A stretch of DNA of 42,056 nucleotides from Marisimplicoccus sp038147335 (GTDB taxonomy: Bacteria > Bacteroidota > Bacteroidia > Flavobacteriales > Flavobacteriaceae). Position numbers and translations under genes: made by a program. The notes under the pieces were generated by a model that saw only the letters and a list, made by a program, of their open reading frames with translations, had not been told where the DNA came from and made no database searches. The DNA lies in assembly GCA_038147335.1 (NCBI GenBank), contig JAYQTK010000004.1:1-42056 (forward strand). Direction: 5' to 3'. Below, in pieces: positions 1-8,011 of the stretch (the first letter of the stretch is position 1; each line of letters opens with the position of its first letter).

Positions 1-623
1 TTTCTTACAGAGTTCATAAATTTTTCTCCTGGATCTACTTTTTCTGTCCTGTAGTTATCATCGACTTCAAGCCAAAGTTCATGTCCTTCAAAATTTGTAT
101 ACTCGTAATGGCCGATTAGATAGTCTATTGTTGGAAATTTATTTTTTAAGTATTTAACAAGTTTAATATTTGCTTCAACTTGCATATCAGTTAAAGGTAA
201 TGTGTCATTTCCTCCAACATTTTCAATACCAATAGACGAGTGATTTAGGCCAATTACGTGTCTTGCCATATAGTTTTCAGGCATTAGTCTATATATTGAA
301 CCATCTTGATCTACTAAAAATTGTGAAGATACATTTAACCCACTAACATTTTCTAAATCTGGCCTCCAGGAAGGTAGATATGGGCTATTAAAAGCTTCAA
401 AAGTTTTTTCCATTGTAGGAATAACTGTCCAATGAAGAACTATAATTTTTGGAGTTATTAAAATAGTATCTCTTTCTAAATCATATCTCTGTTTAAAATA
501 TTCTTTGGTGAGATTAATCCTTTCTTGATTAAATATAATTGGTTTATCAATGATTTGAATTTGATTATCACATCCATTAAGAATGAGAAAAAATATAGAT
601 GTTAAGAATATCCTAAACAACAT
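1..623 (-). CDS. AmpD-like N-acetylmuramoyl-L-alanine amidase lipoprotein (3' end outside window)
   Basis: Reading the minus strand from ATG at 623 gives 207 codons with no stop before the window edge, so the C-terminus is missing. The N-terminus is a lipoprotein signal (hydrophobic run ending LNGC, Cys18). The rest fits the Amidase_2 (PF01510) zinc amidase fold: LHWT with His64 as first zinc ligand, GLNHSSIGIENVGG around residues 125-138, GHYE with His172, and VDPGEKF with Asp197 as probable last ligand. About a dozen extra residues (FEGHELWLEVDDNYRTEK region) lie between the last two ligands compared with AmpD. The family cleaves the bond between MurNAc and L-Ala of peptidoglycan; here it would act from the periplasmic face of a membrane, in recycling or remodelling. 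Diverges from the SOUL gene. Confidence 0.85.
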   Translation of the reverse strand, partial: MLFRIFLTSIFFLILNGCDNQIQIIDKPIIFNQERINLTKEYFKQRYDLERDTILITPKIIVLHWTVIPTMEKTFEAFNSPYLPSWRPDLENVSGLNVSSQFLVDQDGSIYRLMPENYMARHVIGLNHSSIGIENVGGNDTLPLTDMQVEANIKLVKYLKNKFPTIDYLIGHYEYTNFEGHELWLEVDDNYRTEKVDPGEKFMNSVR

Positions 624-653
624 TCGATTGGTTTTTTAAGACAAATGACTATT

Positions 654-661
654 TATATTTG
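654..661 (+). promoter_or_regulatory. flavobacterial -7 element (TATATTTG) before the SOUL gene
   Basis: TATATTTG matches the TAnnTTTG -7 consensus known for Bacteroidota. It ends four bases before the ATG at 666, so transcription would begin at or next to that ATG. This argues for the 666 start and for a nearly leaderless mRNA. No clear -33 TTG at 17-23 bases was found. Confidence 0.4.
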
Positions 662-665
662 TCGC

Positions 666-1235
666 ATGATTAATACAATTTCTAAATTTAATTTTTTAAT
701 TACAATTATATTTTTAAACTCATCAATGCTTATGGCACAAAAATATGAGACACAGGAATATCAAGTTATAGATCAAATTGATAATGCTGAAATAAGATTT
801 TATCCTAGTGCTGCTATGATAAAGGTTTCTGCCGAACAGAATAGAAATAATAATTTTGGTAAACTCTTTAGATATATTGCTGGTAACAATCAAGAAAACC
901 AAGAGATTGCTATGACAACTCCTGTATATATGTATGATCAAAATAAAACTATGGAGTTTGTTCTTCCAAAAAAATACTTATCAGAGGGCCTTCCTACACC
1001 TAATGATAAAGACTTAGAAGCTTATATTTCTAATCCAAAGTATTTTGCAGCAATTAGATATTCAGGGTACTCAAATGCTAATAAAATTCAAAAGCACAGC
1101 AATGAACTCAAATCTATTCTTGAAAATAATGGACTTGAAATAATTAGCGACTTTTATGTTCTTTCATACGATGCTCCAACAAAATTCTACAATAGAAGGA
1201 ATGAAATATTGTTTGAAATTATTTACAAAGATTAA
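666..1235 (+). CDS. SOUL-family haem-binding protein, secreted
   Basis: 189 residues from the ATG at 666; an in-frame start at 645 exists but precedes the -7 box and adds no signal-peptide character. The N-terminus is a Sec signal peptide (about residues 1-25, ending SMLMAQ). The mature part carries SOUL (PF04832) hallmarks: KYETQEYQVI, AEIRFYPSA, FGKLFRYIAGNN and then IAMTTPVYM followed by MEFVLPKKY. Known family members bind haem or tetrapyrroles. A periplasmic or membrane-associated haem carrier or buffer is inferred, not shown. It sits alone between the divergent amidase and the downstream nitrogen operon. Confidence 0.85.
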   Translation: MINTISKFNFLITIIFLNSSMLMAQKYETQEYQVIDQIDNAEIRFYPSAAMIKVSAEQNRNNNFGKLFRYIAGNNQENQEIAMTTPVYMYDQNKTMEFVLPKKYLSEGLPTPNDKDLEAYISNPKYFAAIRYSGYSNANKIQKHSNELKSILENNGLEIISDFYVLSYDAPTKFYNRRNEILFEIIYKD

Positions 1236-1325
1236 ATCTTAATTTTAGAAAATTCTAAAAAAAGAACTACTCAAATTTTCTTTTTATAAAAAAATCTTAT
1301 TCCAAAATATCATTTTCATAAAAAT

Positions 1326-1336
1326 GGAATAATTCC
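1326..1336. promoter_or_regulatory. GGAATaATTCC palindrome, possible operator of the nitrogen operon
   Basis: A perfect 11-base palindrome, GGAATAATTCC. A further copy of the half-site, ATTCCA, lies at 1299-1304. It sits about 34 bases upstream of the candidate -7 element at 1371-1378, a usual place for an activator site. No regulator is assigned; this is inference from symmetry and position. Confidence 0.3.
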
Positions 1337-1370
1337 TTATTAATTAAAATTATTTGGACATAGTATAATA

Positions 1371-1378
1371 TAGATTTG
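1371..1378 (+). promoter_or_regulatory. -7 element (TAGATTTG) of the porin-PII-Amt operon
   Basis: TAGATTTG fits TAnnTTTG and lies 27 bases before the ATG at 1406, which predicts a short leader. A TTTG at 1353-1356 could be the -33 element, but its 14-base spacing is shorter than the usual 17-23. Confidence 0.45.
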
Positions 1379-1405
1379 GTTCGTTTAATCAAATAATTTG
1401 AAATT

Positions 1406-2077
1406 ATGAATCAATTTAAATTACACTTAACTAGAACTTTAAGAATTGGGGTTTTCTCATTGATTGCACTTTTATCTACGAATATTTCTTATTCACAAGA
1501 CTTTGGTGCAGACCTTGTTAGTTCTTATGTCTGGAGAGGTACGCAATTTGGATCAGGGGCTCACATTCAGCCATATATGACTCTTGGATCTGGAAATTTA
1601 GAGGCTGGAATTTGGGGAAGCTTCCCAACAACAGCTCAAGGTGGTGGAAATGAATTAGACGCTTACATAAGTTATGATTTTGGTCCACTCGCATTAACAG
1701 TTACTAACTATACTTTCCCTAGTGATGGAGGAGTATATAGTGACGGAGAGTATGGTTTCTTTCAAGGAGACTATACTGAAATAAGTGGATCAACATCTAT
1801 TATGGGAGTTGATTTATTGGCTGGGTATTTCACCGAAGTAGAGGCACTATATGTTGAACTTGGATTTGCTGCAGGACCAGTTGATATTGCAATAGGTTAT
1901 GGAGATGATCAAGGAGATGCATGGTATGCAAATGGTGGTAGCGGAATTGTAAATATGTCTTTTAGTGGTTCAAAAGAACTGCAAATTTCAGACTCATTCT
2001 CACTGCCGGTATTCGGATCATTTATTCTAAATCCAGAAGCAGAAGCAGCTTTTTTAGTTTTTGGAATTAGTTTTTAA
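1406..2077 (+). CDS. TorF-like putative outer-membrane porin
   Basis: 223 residues with a signal peptide of about 30 residues (ending NISYSQ) followed by an all-beta, glycine-rich chain. The start of the mature part, DFGADLVSSYVWRG, and regularly spaced alternating strands ending in Phe (FLVFGISF) match the putative porin family often called TorF (PF09694-like). The small size suggests a barrel of about 10-12 strands. It is followed 11 bases later by PII and then the ammonium transporter, so it is probably the outer-membrane entry route of the same operon. The substrate, presumably ammonium or a small nitrogen compound, is inferred only from context. Confidence 0.7.
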   Translation: MNQFKLHLTRTLRIGVFSLIALLSTNISYSQDFGADLVSSYVWRGTQFGSGAHIQPYMTLGSGNLEAGIWGSFPTTAQGGGNELDAYISYDFGPLALTVTNYTFPSDGGVYSDGEYGFFQGDYTEISGSTSIMGVDLLAGYFTEVEALYVELGFAAGPVDIAIGYGDDQGDAWYANGGSGIVNMSFSGSKELQISDSFSLPVFGSFILNPEAEAAFLVFGISF

Positions 2078-2088
2078 ATTAGATCATT

Positions 2089-2427
2089 ATGAAAAAAATA
2101 GAAGCAATTATTAGAAAGTCAAAATTTGACGAAGTCGTTAAAGCTCTGCATGATGCAGAGGTTTACTTTTTCAGCTACTGGGATGTCACTGGTGTTGGAA
2201 ATGAAAAAATAGGAAAGGTTTATAGAGGAATTACATACAGCACAAAGGATATTCAAAGAAGATATTTGTCAATTGTTGTGTCAGACTCTTTTGTAGATGC
2301 TACTGTAGATGCCATAATTAAATCTGGTGCTACAGGCAACGTAGGTGATGGTAAGATTTTTATTTTACCATGCGAAGAAGCTTACAGAATTAGAACAGGA
2401 GAAAAAGGAAACAAATCATTTAATTAA
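2089..2427 (+). CDS. glnK: P-II nitrogen regulatory protein (GlnK-like)
   Basis: 112 residues, the normal PII length. The core is conserved: GDGKIF B-loop near residue 88, RIRTGE C-loop near 100, and the T-loop tyrosine in YRGITY (Tyr50, matching Tyr51 of E. coli GlnK). PII trimers bind ATP/ADP and 2-oxoglutarate and block Amt channels by inserting the T-loop. Oddly, the GRQKG segment that supplies the 2-oxoglutarate/Mg-contacting Gln39 reads GNEKIG, so Gln39 appears to be Glu and the T-loop is about one residue shorter. The gene lies five bases upstream of the ammonium transporter, the classical glnK-amt arrangement. Confidence 0.92.
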   Translation: MKKIEAIIRKSKFDEVVKALHDAEVYFFSYWDVTGVGNEKIGKVYRGITYSTKDIQRRYLSIVVSDSFVDATVDAIIKSGATGNVGDGKIFILPCEEAYRIRTGEKGNKSFN

Positions 2428-2432
2428 AAATT

Positions 2433-3668
2433 ATGGAATTACTTACAACAAATAATGTTTGGATGATGCTCTGTGCAGCATTGGTGTTTTTTATGCATCT
2501 TGGATTTTCATTTTTAGAAATTGGACTAACAAGACAGAAGAATACAATTAATATTTTATTTAAGAACTTCTTTATAATCACAATGGGACTAATAGCTTAT
2601 TGCCTAATTGGTTTTAACTTAATGTATCCTGGAGACTTTAATATTATTGGTAATGGTATACTTGGATTTGCAGGCCCAGGACTTGATGCAGCAGTTGCTG
2701 CTGATCTTGCATATAATGAAGGTTATACTTACTGGACAGACTTCCTATTCCAAGGAATGTTTGCTGCAACAGCTGGAACTATTATTTCGGGTGCAGTTGC
2801 TGAGAGAATAAAAATTAACTCATTTATGTTAATTGTTTTACTTTATGTTACAATAGTTTATCCTATTGTAGGTTCATGGCAATGGGGTTCAGGATTTTTA
2901 TCTACATTAACTGATGAAGTTGGTTTTTACGACTTTGCTGGATCAACTCTTGTCCACTCTGTTGGAGGATGGGGAGCATTAATTATAATCTATTTATTGG
3001 GTGCAAGAAAAGGAAAGTTTGACAGTTCTGGAAAACCACAAGCTATTCCAGGTTCAAACATACCTCTATCAGCTGCTGGTGTTCTAATTCTTTGGTTAGG
3101 ATGGTTTGGATTTAATGGAGGATCTGTTTTATCAGCAGACCCTGCTAATACATCACTTGTACTTGTTACAACTTGTTTAGCAGCAGCAGCAGGTGGTCTT
3201 GGAGCTGCATTATTTTCTGGAATTCTTTACAAGAATTTAGATATAACAATGTTTATGAACGGTGTTTTAGGTGGTTTAGTTGGTATTACAGCTGGTGCAG
3301 ATCAGATGGGTCCAACTGAAGCTATTATCATAGGTATAGTAGGTGGAGTCATTGTTGTCCTTGGTGTTGCCTTATTAGATAAGTGTAAATTAGATGATCC
3401 TGTTGGAGCAATTCCAGTTCATTTATTTGCAGGAATCTGGGGTACACTTGCAGTAGGTATTTTTGGAGCTTCTGCTGGATTTGATCAATTTATGGTTCAG
3501 CTTGCTAGTGTTGGAATAGTTGGTATTTTCTGTGTAGTCTGTACATTTATAATTGGATTAGCAGTTAAGTCAATTATGGGACTAAGAGTTTCTGAAGAGG
3601 AAGAAGACAAAGGTTTAGATATTGCTGAACATGGAACTGGAGCCTACGGAGATTTTTCAATGAGATAA
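2433..3668 (+). CDS. amt: Ammonium transporter (Amt family)
   Basis: 411 residues with about 11 membrane segments. Family signatures are present: the YDFAGSTLVHSVGGWGAL stretch carrying pore His175, WLGWFGFNGGS at 221-231, and IPVHLFAGIWG carrying the second pore histidine, His330. The conserved cytoplasmic C-terminal region (LDIAEHGTGAYGDF) needed for PII control is intact. The channel moves ammonium across the inner membrane. It is the last gene of the porin-PII-Amt operon and is followed by a strong terminator. Confidence 0.95.
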   Translation: MELLTTNNVWMMLCAALVFFMHLGFSFLEIGLTRQKNTINILFKNFFIITMGLIAYCLIGFNLMYPGDFNIIGNGILGFAGPGLDAAVAADLAYNEGYTYWTDFLFQGMFAATAGTIISGAVAERIKINSFMLIVLLYVTIVYPIVGSWQWGSGFLSTLTDEVGFYDFAGSTLVHSVGGWGALIIIYLLGARKGKFDSSGKPQAIPGSNIPLSAAGVLILWLGWFGFNGGSVLSADPANTSLVLVTTCLAAAAGGLGAALFSGILYKNLDITMFMNGVLGGLVGITAGADQMGPTEAIIIGIVGGVIVVLGVALLDKCKLDDPVGAIPVHLFAGIWGTLAVGIFGASAGFDQFMVQLASVGIVGIFCVVCTFIIGLAVKSIMGLRVSEEEEDKGLDIAEHGTGAYGDFSMR

Positions 3669-3691
3669 TAACTTCTATTATTTTCATTTCT

Positions 3692-3719
3692 AAAAGGAGA
3701 TCATTTGATCTCCTTTTTT
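3692..3719 (+). terminator. Rho-independent terminator after amt
   Basis: Inverted repeat AAAAGGAGATCA / TGATCTCCTTTT (3692-3703 with 3706-3717) running into a T tract. It closes the nitrogen operon. Confidence 0.85.
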
Positions 3720-3761
3720 GATTTATATAGAACCTAAATATTAATATATTAGTTTATAATT

Positions 3762-5273
3762 ATGAATAAGGTTATAATCGTTGGGGCAGGGATAAATGGA
3801 TTAGTTGCTGCAAACTATCTTGTAAAGAATGGTTTTGATGTAAGTGTAATTGAAAAAAAACCTCATACAGGAGGTGCGTGTATAAAAGATACCGTTGAAA
3901 TTGAGAATAAAAAAATTGATTTTGCTTATGGGGCTACAGTGCTAGGTATGATGCCAGATTTTATTTTCGAAGAAACTGGTCTTAGTAAAATAGTTCAAGG
4001 TTATTATCCAAAGAATCCAAAGCTTGTTTACTTTAACGATAAAGAAAGTTCTACTAAAATATATCAAGATCACATTAAATTGGAAGAAGAACTTAGAGAA
4101 AAATGGGGGGAGACTGGAAAGGTCAATGAGTTTAGAAATGATGAGAATAAAGTAATTAAGTTCATTCAAGAATTATACAAAAATGGTACAAGTCCATCCA
4201 TTGATCTAGCAAAGGATTATTTAGGAAAGGAATTAACAAGGCTATGGATTACTGGAAATGCAAAAGACTTACTTGATCATTATTTCTCTTCTGAAAAAAC
4301 AAAATTATACATGGGGATGACTGTAATAGAGAGTGGACCTGCTTCAATACATGATCCTGGCACAGCATTTACTATTCCCTTAATGGATTCAGGATCAGTA
4401 TATGATGGATACTGGGGATTTGTTAGGACTGGTATTTGGAAAATAACTGAAGATTTGACAAAAATAAATCAAGATCTAGGTGTAAAATTTTATTTAGAGT
4501 CCAACATTCAAGAGGTTGACAATGATAAAAACTATATTTCATTTTCAAAGAAAAACAAAGACTTTAAATTAAACTATGATCAGTTAATTTTTGCAACAGA
4601 TCCATTAACTCCATCAAAATTCCTAAAAGGTTTTAAAAATGATATTAATCTTGACTTAATTGGAACAAGTGGAAAAGTAACAGCTTTTTTCAAGAACCCT
4701 GTTAGGTGGAAAGATTCAAATAATTATTCAGATTCCTTTAGATTTATTTTCTCCGTTGATACATTAGAGGGCTTTGAAAATGCTAGTCAAAACGCACTAA
4801 AAGATTTAGATAATTACTTTCCGGGATTTATACAAATCTATCCAGAAGGTAGTGCTCAAAGAAAAATGAATAACAATGAAGATTTTGATAAATTAATATT
4901 CTTCACAAAAAATCTAAGCTATAACAAAAACGCATTAAGCTTAGATAAAGTAAAGGAAAAAATTATTTCAACAGTGATACCTCATATTGAAAATCCTGAA
5001 GATTTAGTCTTTTCAAAGTTTTTAACTCCAATGGATTTAAATGAAACTTTTTTATTCCCAAAAGGAAACATTGATCATACAACATTAACTGGAAATCAGA
5101 ATTTTGAAAAAAGAACATTTAGTAATAAAAGGGATAATTTTTACTCATACTATGGGTATGAAAATATTTTTTATTGTGGCGCAGGTAGTTTTCCATGTGG
5201 AAGTGTAGCCGGTACACCTGGATATATGTGCTCAAAACAATTAATTAGGAAAATAAAAAATCATAGGACTTAA
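3762..5273 (+). CDS. FAD-dependent oxidoreductase, PYROXD2/phytoene-desaturase-like
   Basis: 503 residues. The N-terminal dinucleotide motif is GAGINGL (Gly8, Gly10, Gly13), with Glu31 as probable ADP-ribose ligand, followed by HTGGAC. The C-terminus has YENIFYCGAGSFPCGSVAG then TPGY, the FAD-closing motif seen in carotenoid desaturase-type and PYROXD2-like enzymes. No signal peptide, so cytoplasmic or membrane-peripheral. No crt gene is nearby, so a carotenoid role is not supported; the substrate is unknown. It stands between the amt terminator and the DUF1080 gene with its own short upstream region. Confidence 0.75.
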   Translation: MNKVIIVGAGINGLVAANYLVKNGFDVSVIEKKPHTGGACIKDTVEIENKKIDFAYGATVLGMMPDFIFEETGLSKIVQGYYPKNPKLVYFNDKESSTKIYQDHIKLEEELREKWGETGKVNEFRNDENKVIKFIQELYKNGTSPSIDLAKDYLGKELTRLWITGNAKDLLDHYFSSEKTKLYMGMTVIESGPASIHDPGTAFTIPLMDSGSVYDGYWGFVRTGIWKITEDLTKINQDLGVKFYLESNIQEVDNDKNYISFSKKNKDFKLNYDQLIFATDPLTPSKFLKGFKNDINLDLIGTSGKVTAFFKNPVRWKDSNNYSDSFRFIFSVDTLEGFENASQNALKDLDNYFPGFIQIYPEGSAQRKMNNNEDFDKLIFFTKNLSYNKNALSLDKVKEKIISTVIPHIENPEDLVFSKFLTPMDLNETFLFPKGNIDHTTLTGNQNFEKRTFSNKRDNFYSYYGYENIFYCGAGSFPCGSVAGTPGYMCSKQLIRKIKNHRT

Positions 5274-5363
5274 ACTAAATTATTATAACTAGTTAGGCTA
5301 TCATTTTCCTTTATTTGTTTTCTTTTGTTAACTTAGAAATTATGAAAAATCAATTCTATTTTT

Positions 5364-6068
5364 TTGCTTATAAGTTCATTTAGTTTTTCACAAAATCTGA
5401 AGTGGACATATCTTTTTGATGGAAAAACATTTAATGGATGGCATCAGTATAATAGTGATAAAATGAGTGATGCATGGTATGTCGATAATGGAGAATTAGT
5501 ATTAAAATCTAAAAATGATAATCTGAGTTATGGAAATGATATAGTAACTGATAAATCTTTTACAAATTTTGAATTATCGATTGAATGGAAGATTCCCAAG
5601 GGAGGTAATAGTGGAATTTTCTTTAAAGTAGTAGAAATACCTGAGGTTGATGCAGCCTGGAAAACTGGACCTGAAATTCAAGTGCTAGATAATGATAATT
5701 TTTGCTGCCCAAATACTCTATATCATCAAGCGCCGGCTCTTTACGACATGAAGCCAATTGGAAAAATTAAATTTAACCCTCATGGTGAATGGAATCACTT
5801 ACTTCTGAAAGTTGATCATGATAATAATGAAGGATCAATAACATTTAACGGAGAATTTGTATACTCATTTCCTCTATATGGGCCTGAGTGGGATAAAATG
5901 GTTTCGAGATCAAAATTTAGTAACGATGAGTATTTTAAAGGATTAGTTCCGGATCACCCGTACTTTACATATGCTCCTTTTTTCGGAAAATTTAAAACTG
6001 GCAAAATTGGTCTTCAAGATCACGGATGGGATGTTAGGTATAGAAATATAAAAATTCGAGAATTCTAA
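5364..6068 (+). CDS. DUF1080 / 3-keto-disaccharide hydrolase-like secreted protein (5' end frameshifted)
   Basis: The mature part (WTYLFDGKTFNGWHQY, then NFELSIEWKIPKGGNSGIFFKV and GPEIQVLDN) is a typical DUF1080 (PF06439) jelly-roll; characterised members hydrolyse or cleave 3-keto-glycosides. The open frame begins only with TTG at 5364, which leaves a crippled leader. An ATG at 5342 begins a good signal peptide but in another frame. Removing one T from the seven-T run at 5359-5365 joins the two and yields MKNQFYFLLISSFSFSQ, a normal Sec leader, so the intended gene is probably 5342-6068. Two SGNH hydrolase genes follow within 2 and 16 bases, suggesting one glycan-processing operon. Confidence 0.85.
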   Translation: MLISSFSFSQNLKWTYLFDGKTFNGWHQYNSDKMSDAWYVDNGELVLKSKNDNLSYGNDIVTDKSFTNFELSIEWKIPKGGNSGIFFKVVEIPEVDAAWKTGPEIQVLDNDNFCCPNTLYHQAPALYDMKPIGKIKFNPHGEWNHLLLKVDHDNNEGSITFNGEFVYSFPLYGPEWDKMVSRSKFSNDEYFKGLVPDHPYFTYAPFFGKFKTGKIGLQDHGWDVRYRNIKIREF

Positions 6069-6070
6069 AT

Positions 6071-6814
6071 ATGAGATATTTTAATTTTATATTATTATCA
6101 TTAATTCTTGGTTGTAATAATATGAATGAAGATGAGATGAAAATTGTTTTTTTAGGTGATTCTATTACAGAAGCTGGAGTCTACGATAAGGAAGTTGGAG
6201 TTGAATATAATGGTGAGTTAGTTTATCCAGATTACACTGGATTTATCACACTTTTATCACAAAGCATTTCAGGAAGCACAAAACTAGTTGGTAAAGGAAT
6301 TGGTGGAGATAAGGTTCCAGATCTTCTTACACGATATAGAAAAGATGTAATAGATTTGAATCCTGATATAGTATTTATATATATTGGGATAAATGATGTA
6401 TGGCATAAATATGATTTTGGCACAGGGTCTGACATAGATCTTTATGAAGATGGTCTAAGACAAATTATTTCTGAAATTCAGAAAATAGGATCAAGAGTTG
6501 TTTTATGTACTCCAACTGTTATTGGTGAAAATCATGGAGATTTTACTCTAGCAAATCAATATGTTGAACATTACAGAGATGCTAAAACAATGGAAGACAT
6601 GAACAATGATCTTGATGCATTTTCTGATGTTGTAAGAAAATTATCTTCTGAATATAATACCGGTTTAATAGACTTAAGAAAAGTATTTATTAGTTATATC
6701 TCTAAAAACAATCCAACTAATAAGCCTTCAGGCATATTGACATACGATGGTGTTCATTTGAATGATCTGGGAAATAAATTGATTGCAGATCAAATGATAA
6801 ACTTCATAAATTAG
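6071..6814 (+). CDS. SGNH/GDSL hydrolase lipoprotein
   Basis: 247 residues with a lipoprotein signal (SLILGC, Cys15). All four SGNH blocks are visible: GDSIT with Ser31, GIGGD around 76-79 with Gly78, GIND with Asn107, and DGVH with Asp225/His228. It would be an esterase or acetylesterase on the outside of the membrane, for example deacylating a sugar; the substrate is not known. It begins two bases after the DUF1080 stop and precedes a second SGNH enzyme, so the three are probably co-transcribed. Confidence 0.85.
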   Translation: MRYFNFILLSLILGCNNMNEDEMKIVFLGDSITEAGVYDKEVGVEYNGELVYPDYTGFITLLSQSISGSTKLVGKGIGGDKVPDLLTRYRKDVIDLNPDIVFIYIGINDVWHKYDFGTGSDIDLYEDGLRQIISEIQKIGSRVVLCTPTVIGENHGDFTLANQYVEHYRDAKTMEDMNNDLDAFSDVVRKLSSEYNTGLIDLRKVFISYISKNNPTNKPSGILTYDGVHLNDLGNKLIADQMINFIN

Positions 6815-6830
6815 TCTAACAAATTAGAAA

Positions 6831-7940
6831 TTGAAAAGAATATTTCTTTATCTATCATTAGTATTTTTTTTTGGATGTCAAGAAAAAACTTGCAATAACA
6901 TATTATACTCATGTAATTTTGATAACATTAAGTATTATGGAGAAGAATCATTTCTTTTAGAAGGTACTTTTATTCATGATTCTTTAAAAGAAAATAGATA
7001 TGATAGATTACCAGCTTCATATAAAGAAATAGTAAGAGAACCTGTTTGGGATTTATCAAAACATTCATCTGGATTATCAATAAGATTTTTATCTAATTCG
7101 TCTGTAATAACTGCAAAATGGGAAGTACTAAACAATTTCAGCATGGATCATATGCCAGATACTGGAATTAAAGGAGTTGATTTATATTTTAAGGATAATG
7201 ACGAGTGGCAATATATAAATACTGGAGTACCTGTAGGTTTTAACAATGAATATAAACTTGTTGAAAATATGGAAAACGAGTTAAGAGAGTATAAGTTATT
7301 CCTTCCATTATATGATGGTATAAAAAATATTGAAATTGGAGTGGATAGTATAAGCTACATAAAGAGACCGAAAATAAATGAAAAAAAACCGATCGTTTTT
7401 TATGGGACAAGTATAACTCAGGGGGCATGTGCATCAAGACCTGGAATGGCTCACACTAATATTATATCTAGACAGCTTGATCGAGATGTCATTAATTTTG
7501 GATTTAGTGGTAATGGAAGAATGGAGGAGCCAATAGCTAACTTAATATCCGATTCAAATCCAATTTTTTATGTAATAGAATGTATGCCTAACATGTATCC
7601 TCCCGATCTGGTTTCAAGCAATACAATCCCGTTAATTGATACTATTAGAGCAAAGGATTCTGATACACCTATAATCCTAGTTGATTTATTTACATCCCCT
7701 ATTACCGCATTGGACAAAAATGCAATTAGGGGAACTAGTGAAATGAATAATGCATTAAAAACTCAATATGATAAAATGATTAATAATGGGTATAACAATA
7801 TTATTTATTTAGAGACCCAAAGTGCTCTAGGAAACGATTTTGAAGGAACAGTTGATGCAGTTCATTTTACAGATCTTGGCTTTATTAGATATTCTGACTT
7901 TTTAGTTAAAAAATTCGATGAATTAGAATTATTTAAGTAA
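6831..7940 (+). CDS. SGNH hydrolase lipoprotein with N-terminal GxDLY domain
   Basis: 369 residues from a TTG start at 6831, chosen because it directly begins a lipoprotein leader (MKRIFLYLSLVFFFGC). The N-terminal half contains GVDLYF, the name-giving motif of the GxDLY domain (PF14607). The C-terminal half is a Lipase_GDSL_3 (PF14606)-type hydrolase with FYGTSITQGACAS, SGNGRMEE, CMPNM and DAVHFTD as blocks I, II, III and V. Probably an exported carbohydrate esterase. Third gene of the DUF1080-SGNH-SGNH set; no strong terminator follows. Confidence 0.85.
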   Translation: MKRIFLYLSLVFFFGCQEKTCNNILYSCNFDNIKYYGEESFLLEGTFIHDSLKENRYDRLPASYKEIVREPVWDLSKHSSGLSIRFLSNSSVITAKWEVLNNFSMDHMPDTGIKGVDLYFKDNDEWQYINTGVPVGFNNEYKLVENMENELREYKLFLPLYDGIKNIEIGVDSISYIKRPKINEKKPIVFYGTSITQGACASRPGMAHTNIISRQLDRDVINFGFSGNGRMEEPIANLISDSNPIFYVIECMPNMYPPDLVSSNTIPLIDTIRAKDSDTPIILVDLFTSPITALDKNAIRGTSEMNNALKTQYDKMINNGYNNIIYLETQSALGNDFEGTVDAVHFTDLGFIRYSDFLVKKFDELELFK

Positions 7941-8011
7941 AACTCTCAAGAGTATTTAACAATTCGTTATAAAATTTATTCGTCTTTTAAAATTAATATT
8001 GTCAAAAAATT

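Noticed and set aside
645..665. Upstream start of the SOUL gene
   Set aside because: It lies before and across the -7 box and adds a non-signal-like extension; ATG at 666 is better.
3762..5273. Carotenoid desaturase (CrtI/CrtN) role
   Set aside because: Fold and FAD motifs fit, but the closest pattern is PYROXD2-like and no carotenoid gene is nearby.
7943..7955. ACTCT/AGAGT small hairpin after the second SGNH gene
   Set aside because: Only five base pairs and no T run; not a convincing terminator.
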